A stretch of 64,000 nt of DNA from Mitsuaria sp. PDC51 (GTDB taxonomy: Bacteria; Pseudomonadota; Gammaproteobacteria; Burkholderiales; Burkholderiaceae_C): positions 1,364,001 to 1,428,000 of the forward strand of contig NZ_FOZE01000001.1 of NCBI RefSeq assembly GCF_900113225.1, read 5' to 3'. Made by a program: the position numbers and the translations under genes. The notes under the pieces were generated by a model. That model saw only the letters and a list, made by a program, of their open reading frames with translations, made no database searches and was not told the origin of the DNA. Below, piece after piece: positions 24,650 through 35,282 of the stretch (positions within the stretch are counted from its first letter, which is position 1; each line of letters opens with the position of its first letter).

Positions 24650-25675
24650 TCATGCGGCGAAACGCTCATCCGCGGCCAGCACGGTGACCCGGTTGCGGCC
24701 CTGCGCGCGGGATGAGCGCAGCGCCTGGTCGGCGCGGCCGAGGAAGTCGCGCGCCGTCTCGCCGTCGCCCAGCTGCGTGACGCCCAGCGAGAGGCTGAGC
24801 CGGCGCTCCGCGTCCGCCTGCAGCTGCCCGACGCCGTGCCGCAGCTGCTCGGCCAGGGTGTAGGCCTCGTGCAGGCCGGCGCCCGGGATCAGCAGCGCGA
24901 ACCCGTCGTCTTCCAGGCGCGCGGCCAGGTGGTGGCTCTGCGCGATGCTGCGCACCGTGTTGGCGACCTGGCGCAGCGCCTCGTCCAGGCGCGCCGGGCC
25001 GAGGCGCTCGCGCAGGGCGGCGAAGTCGTCCACGTCGCCGAGCAGCAGGCAGGGCGCGGTCGGCGTGCCGGCCTCGGGGCAACGCACGCAGTCGGCCAGG
25101 GCGCGGTCGAAGCCGCGGCGGTTGCTCAGCCCGGTGAGCGGATCCAGCAGTGCCTCGCTGCGGGCGCGGTGGACCTCCTGGCGCAGCGAGGCCACCTCCT
25201 GGCGGCTGGCCTCCAGGCGAGTCACCAGGCTGTCGACCGCGTGGCGCATGTCCCGCGTGCCCTGCAGCGCGGCGGCCAGCACCGCCACGTGCTGGCCCGG
25301 CGCGGCCTCGCGCAGCGCGCGCTCCCAGCCCTGCAGCGCGCGTGCGTAGTGCTGCACCTGCTGGCCGGCCTGGTCGGTGCAGTCGGACACGCCGCGCAGC
25401 ACCTCGCCGACGTCCCGCGCCAGCGTCGCGGCCATCTGCTCGTCCAGCTCGGCGATGTGCCGGCGGTAGAGCGCCCAGGTCTGCGGCTCGTCCAGCGTCG
25501 CGCCGTCCTGGGTCAGGCTCATCAGTTCGCGGCTCAGCGCGCCGTTCATCGCGGTCACGTGCTCGTACCAGACCGCGTAGGTGACGGGGTGCAGCGCCGC
25601 GCGCTGCCTCGACATCAGCGGCAAGGCGGCGCGCAGCGCCTGCGCGCTGGCGGCGATGCTCTCGGTGTATCTCAT
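24650..25675 (-). CDS. GGDEF-domain protein with degenerate catalytic motif
   Basis: 341 residues. Residues 1-165 are helical without membrane segments. The GGDEF domain begins with DPLTGLSNRRGFDRALADCV (178-197), and LLGDVDDFAALRE keeps the first metal-binding Asp214. The signature loop, however, reads EDDGF (255-259) in RLEDDGFALL instead of GGDEF or GGEEF, losing both glycines and the catalytic Glu. Diguanylate cyclase activity is therefore unlikely; a c-di-GMP-independent or GTP-binding regulatory role is possible. It lies upstream of the histidine kinase on the same strand, probably cotranscribed. Confidence 0.85.
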   Translation of the reverse strand: MRYTESIAASAQALRAALPLMSRQRAALHPVTYAVWYEHVTAMNGALSRELMSLTQDGATLDEPQTWALYRRHIAELDEQMAATLARDVGEVLRGVSDCTDQAGQQVQHYARALQGWERALREAAPGQHVAVLAAALQGTRDMRHAVDSLVTRLEASRQEVASLRQEVHRARSEALLDPLTGLSNRRGFDRALADCVRCPEAGTPTAPCLLLGDVDDFAALRERLGPARLDEALRQVANTVRSIAQSHHLAARLEDDGFALLIPGAGLHEAYTLAEQLRHGVGQLQADAERRLSLSLGVTQLGDGETARDFLGRADQALRSSRAQGRNRVTVLAADERFAA

Positions 25676-26022
25676 GCAGGGTCCCTCTCAGGTCCGAGGC
25701 CTTGTCGCGCCCGTCGGCGCGCTGCCCCTTGTCGTTGCCATCCCCACGGCGCCTCCCGCTCGATGGCGGCAGGCGCTTCCGGTCATCGGCGTGCGGGGGC
25801 AGGTCTTGAGCGCGCCACCGCACGGCGGCGGCAGGCGGCACAACTATTCACGCGGGAAGGGACAGGGGAGGGGACACGAGCGCGGCGCGCGTGGCACCAG
25901 CGGCTCGGCGAGGGCGAAGGGCGAGGACGACGGGCGCGGTGCGGACAGAGACGAACGGCTGGCAATCATCCATTGCCCCTTCGCGAAAGCGGGGCCGGCC
26001 TCGATTCCTAGAATCGTCCGCC
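25676..26022. other. 347-base intergenic region between divergent GGDEF and DMT genes
   Basis: No credible gene. It holds purine-rich, low-complexity DNA around 25850-25930 (runs of ggga and gcgaggg) and the TAGAAT hexamer next to the DMT gene at its right end. No strong -35/-10 pair is evident for the GGDEF gene. Open frames that cross it are out-of-frame readings with arginine/alanine-rich products. Confidence 0.5.
26009..26014 (+). promoter_or_regulatory. Candidate -10 hexamer, leaderless-type, DMT gene
   Basis: TAGAAT, eight bases (cgtccgcc), then ATG 26023. No Shine-Dalgarno sequence. Confidence 0.4.
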
Positions 26023-26958
26023 ATGAGCAGCCCCACACCGGCGGTCCCGGTCGCCCGTCCCGATGCCCACGGCGCGCGCGCGCCGCTGCCGGGCCTGATG
26101 CTGGCCGTCGGCGGCGCGATCGGCTTCTCGGGCAAGGCCATCATCGTGAAGCTCGCCTACCGCCATGGCGTCGACGCGATCACGCTGCTGATGCTGCGCA
26201 TGCTGCTGGCGCTGCCGCTGTTCCTCGCGCTGGCCTGGTGGGCCGGTCGCGGCAAACCCGCGTTGACGGGGCGAGAGAAGCTCGCGGTGCTGGGCCTGGG
26301 CTTCAGCGGCTACTACCTGGCCAGCTTCCTGGACTTCGCCGGCCTGGCCTACGTCAGCGCCAGCTTCGAGCGCCTCATCCTCTACCTCAACCCGACCCTC
26401 GTGCTGCTGCTGTCGTGGGCGATGTTCGGTCGCCGCGTGACGCTGCGCCAGGCCGGCGCGCTCGCCGTGAGCTACGCCGGCGTGCTGCTGGTGTTCGGGC
26501 ATGAGCTCCAGGTCGCGGGCGCCAACGTGTGGCTCGGCGGCGCGCTGGTCTTCGGCAGCGCGGTGTCCTACGCGCTCTATCTGGTCTACAGCGGGGAATG
26601 GGTCCAGCGCCTGGGCGCGATGCGGCTCACCGGCCTGGCGACCTCGGTGGCCTGCGGCTTCTGCATCGCGCAGTTCCTGCTGACGCGGCCGGTCTCGGGA
26701 CTGGCTGAACTGGCGCCGGCGGTGTGGTGGCTGTCGGCGCTGAACGCGCTGGCCTGCACCTTCGCGCCGGTGCTGATGGTGATGATGGCCATCGAGCGCC
26801 TGGGGGCGGGTGTCGCCGCGCAGACCGGCATGGTGGGGCCCATGTCCACGATCTTGATGGGCGTGCTCATCCTCGACGAGCCGCTCACCGGCTGGGTCGT
26901 CGCGGGCACGGTGCTGGTGCTGGGCGGCGTGTGGCTGCTGGCGCGCCAGCGTCGGTGA
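26023..26958 (+). CDS. DMT-superfamily (EamA) permease
   Basis: 311 residues with ten predicted helices in two EamA repeats: GLMLAVGGAIGFSGKAIIVK opening the first, and GGALVFGSAVSYALYLVYSG opening the second, ending MVGPMSTILMGVLILDEPLT. EamA proteins export amino acids or small metabolites; the substrate is unknown. The start follows a TAGAAT hexamer and no ribosome binding site. It is followed by a perfect palindrome and then an SDR gene on the same strand. Confidence 0.87.
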   Translation: MSSPTPAVPVARPDAHGARAPLPGLMLAVGGAIGFSGKAIIVKLAYRHGVDAITLLMLRMLLALPLFLALAWWAGRGKPALTGREKLAVLGLGFSGYYLASFLDFAGLAYVSASFERLILYLNPTLVLLLSWAMFGRRVTLRQAGALAVSYAGVLLVFGHELQVAGANVWLGGALVFGSAVSYALYLVYSGEWVQRLGAMRLTGLATSVACGFCIAQFLLTRPVSGLAELAPAVWWLSALNALACTFAPVLMVMMAIERLGAGVAAQTGMVGPMSTILMGVLILDEPLTGWVVAGTVLVLGGVWLLARQRR

Positions 26959-26967
26959 CTCTCTTCC

Positions 26968-26987
26968 CCTCTCCCCATGGGGAGAGG
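26968..26987. terminator. 20-bp perfect palindrome between DMT and SDR genes
   Basis: CCTCTCCCCA/TGGGGAGAGG, 10 bases after the DMT stop. It could fold as an 8-bp hairpin around ccat-type bases. It resembles the CCCTCTCCCC-type hairpin at 63950-63974, so it may belong to a dispersed repeat that also serves as a terminator. Confidence 0.5.
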
Positions 26988-27036
26988 ACGTTCTCGGCAC
27001 AATCGCGCCGGCATCGACACGACGACGGAGATCGAC

Positions 27037-27825
<789 letters not shown>

Positions 27826-27877
27826 AGCGGGAGTGATTCGGCCCCGTCTGGAGCGGGGGGCCGCGTATCGAGTGGCG

Positions 27878-27918
27878 GACTAGCAAGCCATTGCTAGTCG
27901 CCCACCTAGAGAGGTGGG
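27878..27918. repeat. Two adjacent perfect hairpins after the SDR gene
   Basis: GACTAGCAA-gcca-TTGCTAGTC (27878-27899) is followed directly by CCCACCT-agag-AGGTGGG (27901-27918). The pair may terminate SDR transcription or act in the 5' region of the small downstream frame. No T-run follows. Confidence 0.5.
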
Positions 27919-28020
27919 TAGATCGCGCATTTGGCGCATGAAGGGGATGGAACCGATCCGGTCGGCGCCGAAGAATGGGCCGGTCGTCACCACCCCGCCT
28001 TTCGGCGTCGGATCGTCCCC

Positions 28021-28293
28021 ATGCCCCGCGACCGGATCGAGATCGTCGAGCGCATTGAATGCGTCGAACGCGTCGAGCGTGTCGAACGCGTCGTGCGTTT
28101 GGAGCGCGTCGAGCGCCGCGCGCGCGTCGGTGCCGGCGATGCGGTCGGCAGGTCGACGCGCCTGATGGGGCGAGCGGAACGGGACGTCGTCGACGTCGAA
28201 GCGCGGGACGTGAGCGCGGTGCCCCGTGAACCGGTCCGGACGGCGCCGCGCGGTCTGGTCCTCAACGGCGTGTGGGTGCCGCTGGCGCCGTGA
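28021..28293 (+). CDS. Possible small protein with Val-Glu-Arg repeats
   Basis: 90 residues from ATG 28021. A tract of VER/VEC/VVR-type triplets (IVERIECVERVERVERVVRL) comes from a degenerate 9-bp DNA repeat (gtcgagcgc-like) at about 28045-28120, and the end is LVLNGVWVPLAP. Third codon positions are mostly G or C, which is compatible with coding, but there is no ribosome binding site and I recognise no family. An in-frame start at 27931 is also possible. It may be non-coding repeat DNA. Confidence 0.35.
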   Translation: MPRDRIEIVERIECVERVERVERVVRLERVERRARVGAGDAVGRSTRLMGRAERDVVDVEARDVSAVPREPVRTAPRGLVLNGVWVPLAP

Positions 28294-28314
28294 CGCCGCG
28301 AGCGGCTTCCGACT

Positions 28315-29232
28315 TCAGCGCCGGCCCGAGGACACCACGATCCCCGCCGCGATCAGCGCGAAGGCCGCGCCGTGGAACCAGGCCGGCCATTCGCCCAGCA
28401 GCGCCGCCGACATCAGCGCCGCGAACACCGGCGTCAGGTTGCCGAAGAAGGCGGCCAGCGTCGGCCCCGCCTGCGCGACGCCCAGCCCCCAGCAGCGGTA
28501 GGCGATCAGCGATGGCCCGACCGCCACGTAGACCAGCGCCGCCGCCATCGGCCAGCCCCAGCGCACCGGGGGCACGCCGATGGCCTGCTCCGCGCCGGCC
28601 GAGGCCCAGCTGAAGACCAGCCCGAACAGCATCTGCGCCATCAGCAGCGCGGACCAGTCCCAGTCGGGCCGGCGCTCGCCCTGCATGTGGGCGGGCGGCC
28701 GCGCCAGCAGCCAGCTGTAGAAGGCCCAGGTCAGCACGGCCAGCAGCATCAGCAGGTCGCCCCGCACGAACTGCACCTGTGCCAGGCGTTCCAGGTGTCC
28801 GCGCGAGATCACCAGCGCGACGCCGCCGAGCGACAGCAGCGCCCCGGCGAGCTGGCGGCGCGTCGGCCAGACGCGATAGAGCAGCGCGCCCACCGCCAGC
28901 ATCCACACCGGCAGGCTGGCCGCGATCAGCGTCACGTTGAGCGCGGTGGAGCTGTGCAGCGCCTGGTACTGCAGCGCGTTGTAGCAGCCCATGCCCAGCA
29001 GCCCGGTCAGCGCGAAGTAGCCCCAGCGGGCCCGCAGCGGGGCCAGGTCTTGCAGCAGCGCGCGCGCCGGGCGGGCGATCAGCAGCAGCAGCGCGAAGGC
29101 CAGCGTCCAGCGCATCGCGTTGAGCAGCAGCGGCGGCACCAGCGGGCCGACCGAGCGCCCGACCACGGCGTTGCCGGCCCACAGCAGCGGGGGCAGGGTC
29201 AGCATCAGGGCCAGGCGTGGGGTCAAGCTCAT
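28315..29232 (-). CDS. DMT-superfamily (EamA) permease
   Basis: 305 residues, ten helices. First EamA repeat: LPPLLWAGNAVVGRSV, YNALQYQALHSSTALNVTL. Second repeat: GDLLMLLAVLTWAFYSWLL, RCWGLGVAQAGPTLAAFFGN and LTPVFAALMSAALLGE. Typical small-molecule exporter; substrate unknown. I chose ATG 29232 (MSLTPRLAL) over a GTG at 29265. TATCGT at 29264-29269 on the minus strand could serve as a -10, giving a short leader. It is divergent from the quinone oxidoreductase gene. Confidence 0.86.
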   Translation of the reverse strand: MSLTPRLALMLTLPPLLWAGNAVVGRSVGPLVPPLLLNAMRWTLAFALLLLIARPARALLQDLAPLRARWGYFALTGLLGMGCYNALQYQALHSSTALNVTLIAASLPVWMLAVGALLYRVWPTRRQLAGALLSLGGVALVISRGHLERLAQVQFVRGDLLMLLAVLTWAFYSWLLARPPAHMQGERRPDWDWSALLMAQMLFGLVFSWASAGAEQAIGVPPVRWGWPMAAALVYVAVGPSLIAYRCWGLGVAQAGPTLAAFFGNLTPVFAALMSAALLGEWPAWFHGAAFALIAAGIVVSSGRR

Positions 29233-29327
29233 CGCGGCGATGCGCGTCGGTCGGGAGGCTGGCACGATAGCCGCAATCGACGCGTCGGGCGACGCGCGAG
29301 CGACATCCCCCCATGAGGAGAACCCCG

Positions 29328-30290
29328 ATGAGCGACAGAGCCGTGCGCATCTCGCAAGCTGGTGGACCGGAAGTCCTGACGATCGAGCCGGTCCAGGTCG
29401 GCGACCCCGGCCCGGGCGAGATCCGCATCCGCCACGCGGCCTGCGGCTTGAACTACATCGACATCTACCACCGCAGCGGCGTCTATCCGCTGCCCCTGCC
29501 CAGCGGCCTGGGTATGGAAGGCGCGGGCATCGTCGAGGCGGTGGGCGAGGGCGTCACCCACCTGCGCCCCGGTGACCGCGCCGCGTATGCGAGTCAGCCC
29601 ATCGGCGCCTACGCGACCGCGCGCGTGATGCCGGCCCGCTGCGTCGTGAAGCTGCCGGACTTCCTGAGCTTCGAGCAGGGCGCCGCGATGATGCTCAAGG
29701 GCATGACGGTGCAGTACCTGCTGCGCCGCACGCTGCCCCAGGGCGGGCTGCAGCCGGGCGACCACGTGCTCTTCCACGCGGCGGCGGGCGGCGTCGGGCT
29801 GATCGCGTGCCAATGGGCCAAGGCGCTGGGGCTGCGGCTGATCGCCACCGCCGGCAGCGACGCCAAGTGCCGCCTGGCGCTCGACCATGGCGCCGAGTTC
29901 GCGATCAACTACGCGACCGAGAACTTCGCCGAGCGGGTCAAGGAGATCACCGGCGGCCGCGGCGTGAAGGTGGTCTACGACTCGGTCGGCGCCTCGACCT
30001 GGGAAGGCTCGCTGGCCAGCCTGCGGCCGTTCGGGCTGATGGTGAGCTTCGGCAATGCCTCGGGCGTGGTCCCGCCGGTGGCGCTGGGCGCGCTGTCGGC
30101 CAAGGCGCTGTACCTCACGCGGCCCTCGCTGTTCGTGCACCTCGATTCGCTCGAGACCACGCAGGAGATCGCCGGCGACTTGTTCGCCGCGGTCGAGCGC
30201 GGCGCGGTGCGGATCGAGGTCGAGCAGCGTTATCCGTTCGACGAGGTCCAGCGCGCCCATCTCGAGCTGGAGGCCCGCACGACCACCGGC

Positions 30291-30311
<21 letters not shown>
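29328..30311 (+). CDS. NADPH:quinone oxidoreductase, zinc-independent MDR family
   Basis: 327 residues. N-terminal GroES-like domain with GLNYIDIYHRSGVYPLPLPS and GMEGAGIVEAVGEGV, then the nucleotide-binding domain with FHAAAGGVGLIACQWAKALG. The zinc-binding cysteines of alcohol dehydrogenases are absent, as in the QOR group, which reduces quinones or acts as zeta-crystallin-like proteins. GAGGAG (29315-29320) places the start at 29328 rather than 29313. The 3' end overlaps the convergent histidine kinase gene by 21 bases. Confidence 0.9.
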
Positions 30312-32078
<1,767 letters not shown>

Positions 32079-32407
32079 GGGGGCGAGGCCCTGTTCTGGT
32101 TACGTTTGGTCGCAGCGGATTGTCGCCGCCGGCCGTGTCCTGTCCATGGTCGCGATGTCCACTTCGTCACGTCCCCCGCGCGGCCGTGCGCGGCCCCGCG
32201 CCAGTGCGTGAAGAGCGCCCGCCGTCGCGTCGCGCGCGCACTGCCGCGGCGCTCGCCGGATGGCGGGCCGATGTCGCCCGGTGGAGTCCCTCCGAGCCGC
32301 GCATGCGTGACGCGGCCCTCGATGTCGACAAGGCTACGCAGGCGGGCGCCGGAACGCCAGCCTCGTTTCTCCGGAGGAACCCTGGGGTGGAGGGGGCAGG
32401 GCGCGGA
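32079..32407. other. 329-base intergenic region upstream of the PAS kinase and downstream of lspA
   Basis: No credible gene. It contains GC-rich repeats (gcgcggccgtgcgcggcc near 32177-32195) and a near-palindrome GTTTCTCC/GGAGGAAC (32365-32380) that could terminate lspA transcription on the minus strand. No clear promoter for the kinase gene is visible. Confidence 0.5.
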
Positions 32408-32905
32408 TCAGCCGCGCTTGACGCGGCGCAGCTCGTCCCAGATCAGCAGGACGGCGCCGATGGTGATGGCGCTGTCGGCGATGTTGAACGACGGGTAGTA
32501 CCAGCCGGCCCAGTGCAGCTGGATGAAGTCGACGACGTAGCCATGCAGCAGCCGGTCGACGATGTTGCCCACCGCGCCGCCCAGGATCAGGCTGAGGGCC
32601 CAGGCGAACTGGGTCTGGTGGCCGTGGCGGCGCAGCATCCAGATGATGAAGACCGCGGCGGCCACGCCCAGGCCGACGAAGAACCAGCGCTGCCAGCCCG
32701 AGGCGCCGGCCAGGAAGCTGAAGGCCGCGCCGGTGTTGTGGACCCGCACCAGGTTGAAGAAGGGCAGGACGTAGTGGCTGTCCCCGTACTGGAAGCTGTG
32801 CAGGATCAGGACCTTGGTGAACTGATCGGCCACGATCACCAGCAGGGCGATGGCCAGCCACTGGATCAGGCGGTTGTTCGACGAGGACGGGGACTTGGTG
32901 GCCAT
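32408..32905 (-). CDS. lspA: Lipoprotein signal peptidase (signal peptidase II)
   Basis: 165 residues with four membrane helices. LspA cleaves prolipoproteins before the lipid-modified Cys. Family motifs: [43 protein letters not shown] and [11 protein letters not shown], giving the catalytic dyad Asp126 and Asp144. ATG 32905 fits the normal length; an in-frame extension to 32962 adds an unlikely N-terminus. In most proteobacteria lspA directly follows ileS; here ileS ends 7.7 kb away. Confidence 0.95.
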   Translation of the reverse strand: MATKSPSSSNNRLIQWLAIALLVIVADQFTKVLILHSFQYGDSHYVLPFFNLVRVHNTGAAFSFLAGASGWQRWFFVGLGVAAAVFIIWMLRRHGHQTQFAWALSLILGGAVGNIVDRLLHGYVVDFIQLHWAGWYYPSFNIADSAITIGAVLLIWDELRRVKRG

Positions 32906-33004
32906 GGCTGCTGCGGGTAGGGAAGGCGCGGGCGCGAAACCCGCAACTGTAGCGTCCGCCACGGGCGCGCCGTGCGGCTACAGTGCGGGCCCGAAGAGGA
33001 CCCG

Positions 33005-34423
33005 ATGAGACTCCGCCTGAAGATCCTGCTGCTGGCGCTGCTGCCGCTGGTCGCCTCGCTGCTGCTGATCGCGGTGGCGGTACGCCAGCAGGAGCGCGAG
33101 CTGCTCCAGCGCGAGCACGCCGCCGTGCAGCGCGCCTACATGGACGCGCGCCGCGACGAGCTGCGCCATTACGTCGAGCTGGCCGTCAGCACGCTGCAGC
33201 CGCTATACGAGCGCTCGCCCGCGCTGGCCGCCCGGACCAGCGACGCCGACGTCGAGCGCGACAAGCGCGAGGCGCTGCGGCTGCTGTCCGCGCTGGATTA
33301 CGGCGAGGACGGCTACTTCTTCGTCTATGACCTGCAGGGCCGGGTGCTGATGCATTCGCGGCAGCCGGAACTGGTCGGGCGCAACCTCTGGGGCCTGCGC
33401 GACGCGCAGGGGCGGCCGACCATCCAGCAACTGGTCGCGCAGGCCAAGGCCGGCGGCGGTTATGTCGACTACGAATGGCGCAAACCGTCCAGCGGCGAGC
33501 GCGCGCCCAAGCTCGGCTACGTCGTGGCGATGGAGCGCTGGAACTGGATGCTGGGCACGGGGCTCTACCTGGACGGCATCCGCGCGACGCTGGAGCAGCT
33601 CGACCGGGAGGCGCAGGCCAACATCGCCCGCACGATGTGGGGCATCGCGGCGATCGCGCTCTTCGGCGTGGCGCTGATCAGCGCCTGCGCGCTGGCGCTC
33701 AACCTCAGCGAGCACCGCCAGTCCGAGGCCAAGCTGCGCGCGCTGGCGCACGAGGTCGTGCGCTCGCAGGAGGAAGAGCGGGCCCACCTCTCGCGCGAGC
33801 TGCACGACGGCGTCAGCCAGACGCTGGTGTCGACCAAGCTGCTGATCGAATCGGCGCAGCAGGCCGGCTCGACCGCGCTGCTGCCCCGCGCGCTGGAGCG
33901 CCTCAACGCCAGCCTGACCGAGGTCCGCGGCCTCTCGCACCGGCTGCGGCCAGCCCTGCTCGACACCCTGGGGCTGCCGGCGGCGCTCGAGCACCTGGCG
34001 CGCGAGTTCGACGAAGGCGGCGCGGTGCCGGTCGCGATGCGCGTGGCCGGCGAGCCGCGCGAATTGCCGGAGCTGCTCAACACGGTGCTGTTCCGCGTCG
34101 CGCAGGAGGCGCTGACGAACGTGGCCAAGCATGCGGGCGCGGCGCGGGTCGAGATGGCGCTCGAGTTCGCGCCCGACGATCCGCGCGGCGAGCCCGGCGG
34201 CGTCCTGCTGCGGGTGCTCGACGACGGGGACGGCTTCGACCCCGAGGCCGCCGAGCGCGCCGATCCGCGACTGGGCATCGGCCTGCGCAACATGCGCGAG
34301 CGCATGGCCTCGGTCGGCGGCGCGCTGGACCTGCAGACCAGCCCGGGACACGGCACCCAGATCGAGGCGCTGGTGAGCGCCGCGGCGATCCGGCGTCTGG
34401 CGCGCGACAATCCCGCCCCATGA
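33005..34423 (+). CDS. Cache-domain sensor histidine kinase, NarL/HisKA_3 type
   Basis: 472 residues. An N-terminal helix (ILLLALLPLVASLLLIAVAV), a periplasmic Cache region of about 150 residues (ALDYGEDGYFFVYDLQGRVL, MHSRQPELVGRNLW, VDYEWRKPSSGERAPKLGYV, WNWMLGTGLYLD), a second helix near 205-225, then the HisKA_3 H-box EEERAHLSRELHDGVSQTL and the ATPase NVAKHAGAARVEM, DDGDGFD, LGIGLRNMRERM. Cache domains of this type bind small carboxylates in characterised proteins. AGAGGA (32995-33000) is close to the ATG. The stop overlaps the response-regulator start (ATGA), and cstA follows. Confidence 0.9.
   Translation: MRLRLKILLLALLPLVASLLLIAVAVRQQERELLQREHAAVQRAYMDARRDELRHYVELAVSTLQPLYERSPALAARTSDADVERDKREALRLLSALDYGEDGYFFVYDLQGRVLMHSRQPELVGRNLWGLRDAQGRPTIQQLVAQAKAGGGYVDYEWRKPSSGERAPKLGYVVAMERWNWMLGTGLYLDGIRATLEQLDREAQANIARTMWGIAAIALFGVALISACALALNLSEHRQSEAKLRALAHEVVRSQEEERAHLSRELHDGVSQTLVSTKLLIESAQQAGSTALLPRALERLNASLTEVRGLSHRLRPALLDTLGLPAALEHLAREFDEGGAVPVAMRVAGEPRELPELLNTVLFRVAQEALTNVAKHAGAARVEMALEFAPDDPRGEPGGVLLRVLDDGDGFDPEAAERADPRLGIGLRNMRERMASVGGALDLQTSPGHGTQIEALVSAAAIRRLARDNPAP
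34406..34411 (+). promoter_or_regulatory. Candidate -10 hexamer, leaderless-type, inside the kinase gene
   Basis: GACAAT, eight bases (cccgcccc), then ATG 34420 of the response regulator. It lies in the last codons of the kinase gene, so it could allow independent regulator expression, or be chance. Confidence 0.3.
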
Positions 34424-35088
34424 GCCCCGAGCGCCTCTCCGCCCCCGGCACGGCCACGCCCGTGCGCCTCCTGCTGGTCGACGACCATCCGCTGGTGCGC
34501 GAGGGCGTGCGCTCGCGGCTGCAGGGCGAGCCGCGCTACCTCGTCGTCGGCGAGGCCGGCAACGCGGAGGAGGCCATGATGATGCTCATCGCCACGCAGC
34601 CGGAAGTCGTGCTGCTGGACGTCGGCCTGAAGGGGCACAACGGCATCCAGCTGGCGCAGACCATGCTGGAGCGCGTGCCCGAGCTGCGCGTGCTGATGTA
34701 CAGCATGTACGACAACCCCGAGTACGTGCAGCGCGCGCTGCAGGCCGGCGCCCGCGGCTACGTGCTCAAGGACGCGCCGGCCGGCGAGATCGTCGCCGCC
34801 ATCGACGCCGTGGCGGCGGGCGGCACCTTCCTCAGCCCGGGCGTATCCAAGCGGATGTTCCGCAGCCAGCAGCCGCGGCCCATCCTCTCGCCGCGCGAGA
34901 GCGAAATCCTCTCCGCGCTCGGCCGCGGCGAATCGAGCAAGCAGATCGCCAAGGCGCTCGACCTCTCCGTGAGGACCGTCGAGACGCACCGCCAGAACAT
35001 CAAGCGCAAGCTCGAGCTCGAGGGCCAGGCCGAGCTGATCCGCTACGCGGTCGAGCACGCCCGCGGCCCGCATCGCGACGAGGTCTGA
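34420..35088 (+). CDS. NarL/FixJ-type response regulator
   Basis: 222 residues. Receiver domain: LLVDDHPLVREGVRSRL (Asp pair), the phosphoacceptor in VVLLDVGLKGHNG, and LKDAPAGEIVAAID with the conserved Lys. A LuxR-type helix-turn-helix closes it: LSPRESEILSALGRGESSKQ, then IAKALDLSVRTVETHRQNIK. The ATG overlaps the kinase stop, so the pair is coupled. Its position directly before cstA makes control of cstA the obvious hypothesis. Confidence 0.92.
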   Translation: MSPERLSAPGTATPVRLLLVDDHPLVREGVRSRLQGEPRYLVVGEAGNAEEAMMMLIATQPEVVLLDVGLKGHNGIQLAQTMLERVPELRVLMYSMYDNPEYVQRALQAGARGYVLKDAPAGEIVAAIDAVAAGGTFLSPGVSKRMFRSQQPRPILSPRESEILSALGRGESSKQIAKALDLSVRTVETHRQNIKRKLELEGQAELIRYAVEHARGPHRDEV

Positions 35089-35282
35089 CGGGCTGCGCGG
35101 GCCTCGCCCCGAGGGGCGATCGCCGCGCCGCCGAGGGTTTCCACTTAAGCGCTCCTACGCCGGTGGACTAGTCCGCTCGACGGATGTGGGGAAGCGCACG
35201 GGCATGGAAACTGCCGCGGCAAACAGAGCTCGCGTGCCAGGTCCCACTCGTCCGTCGGTGCGCGCCCAATAAGGAGACATCG

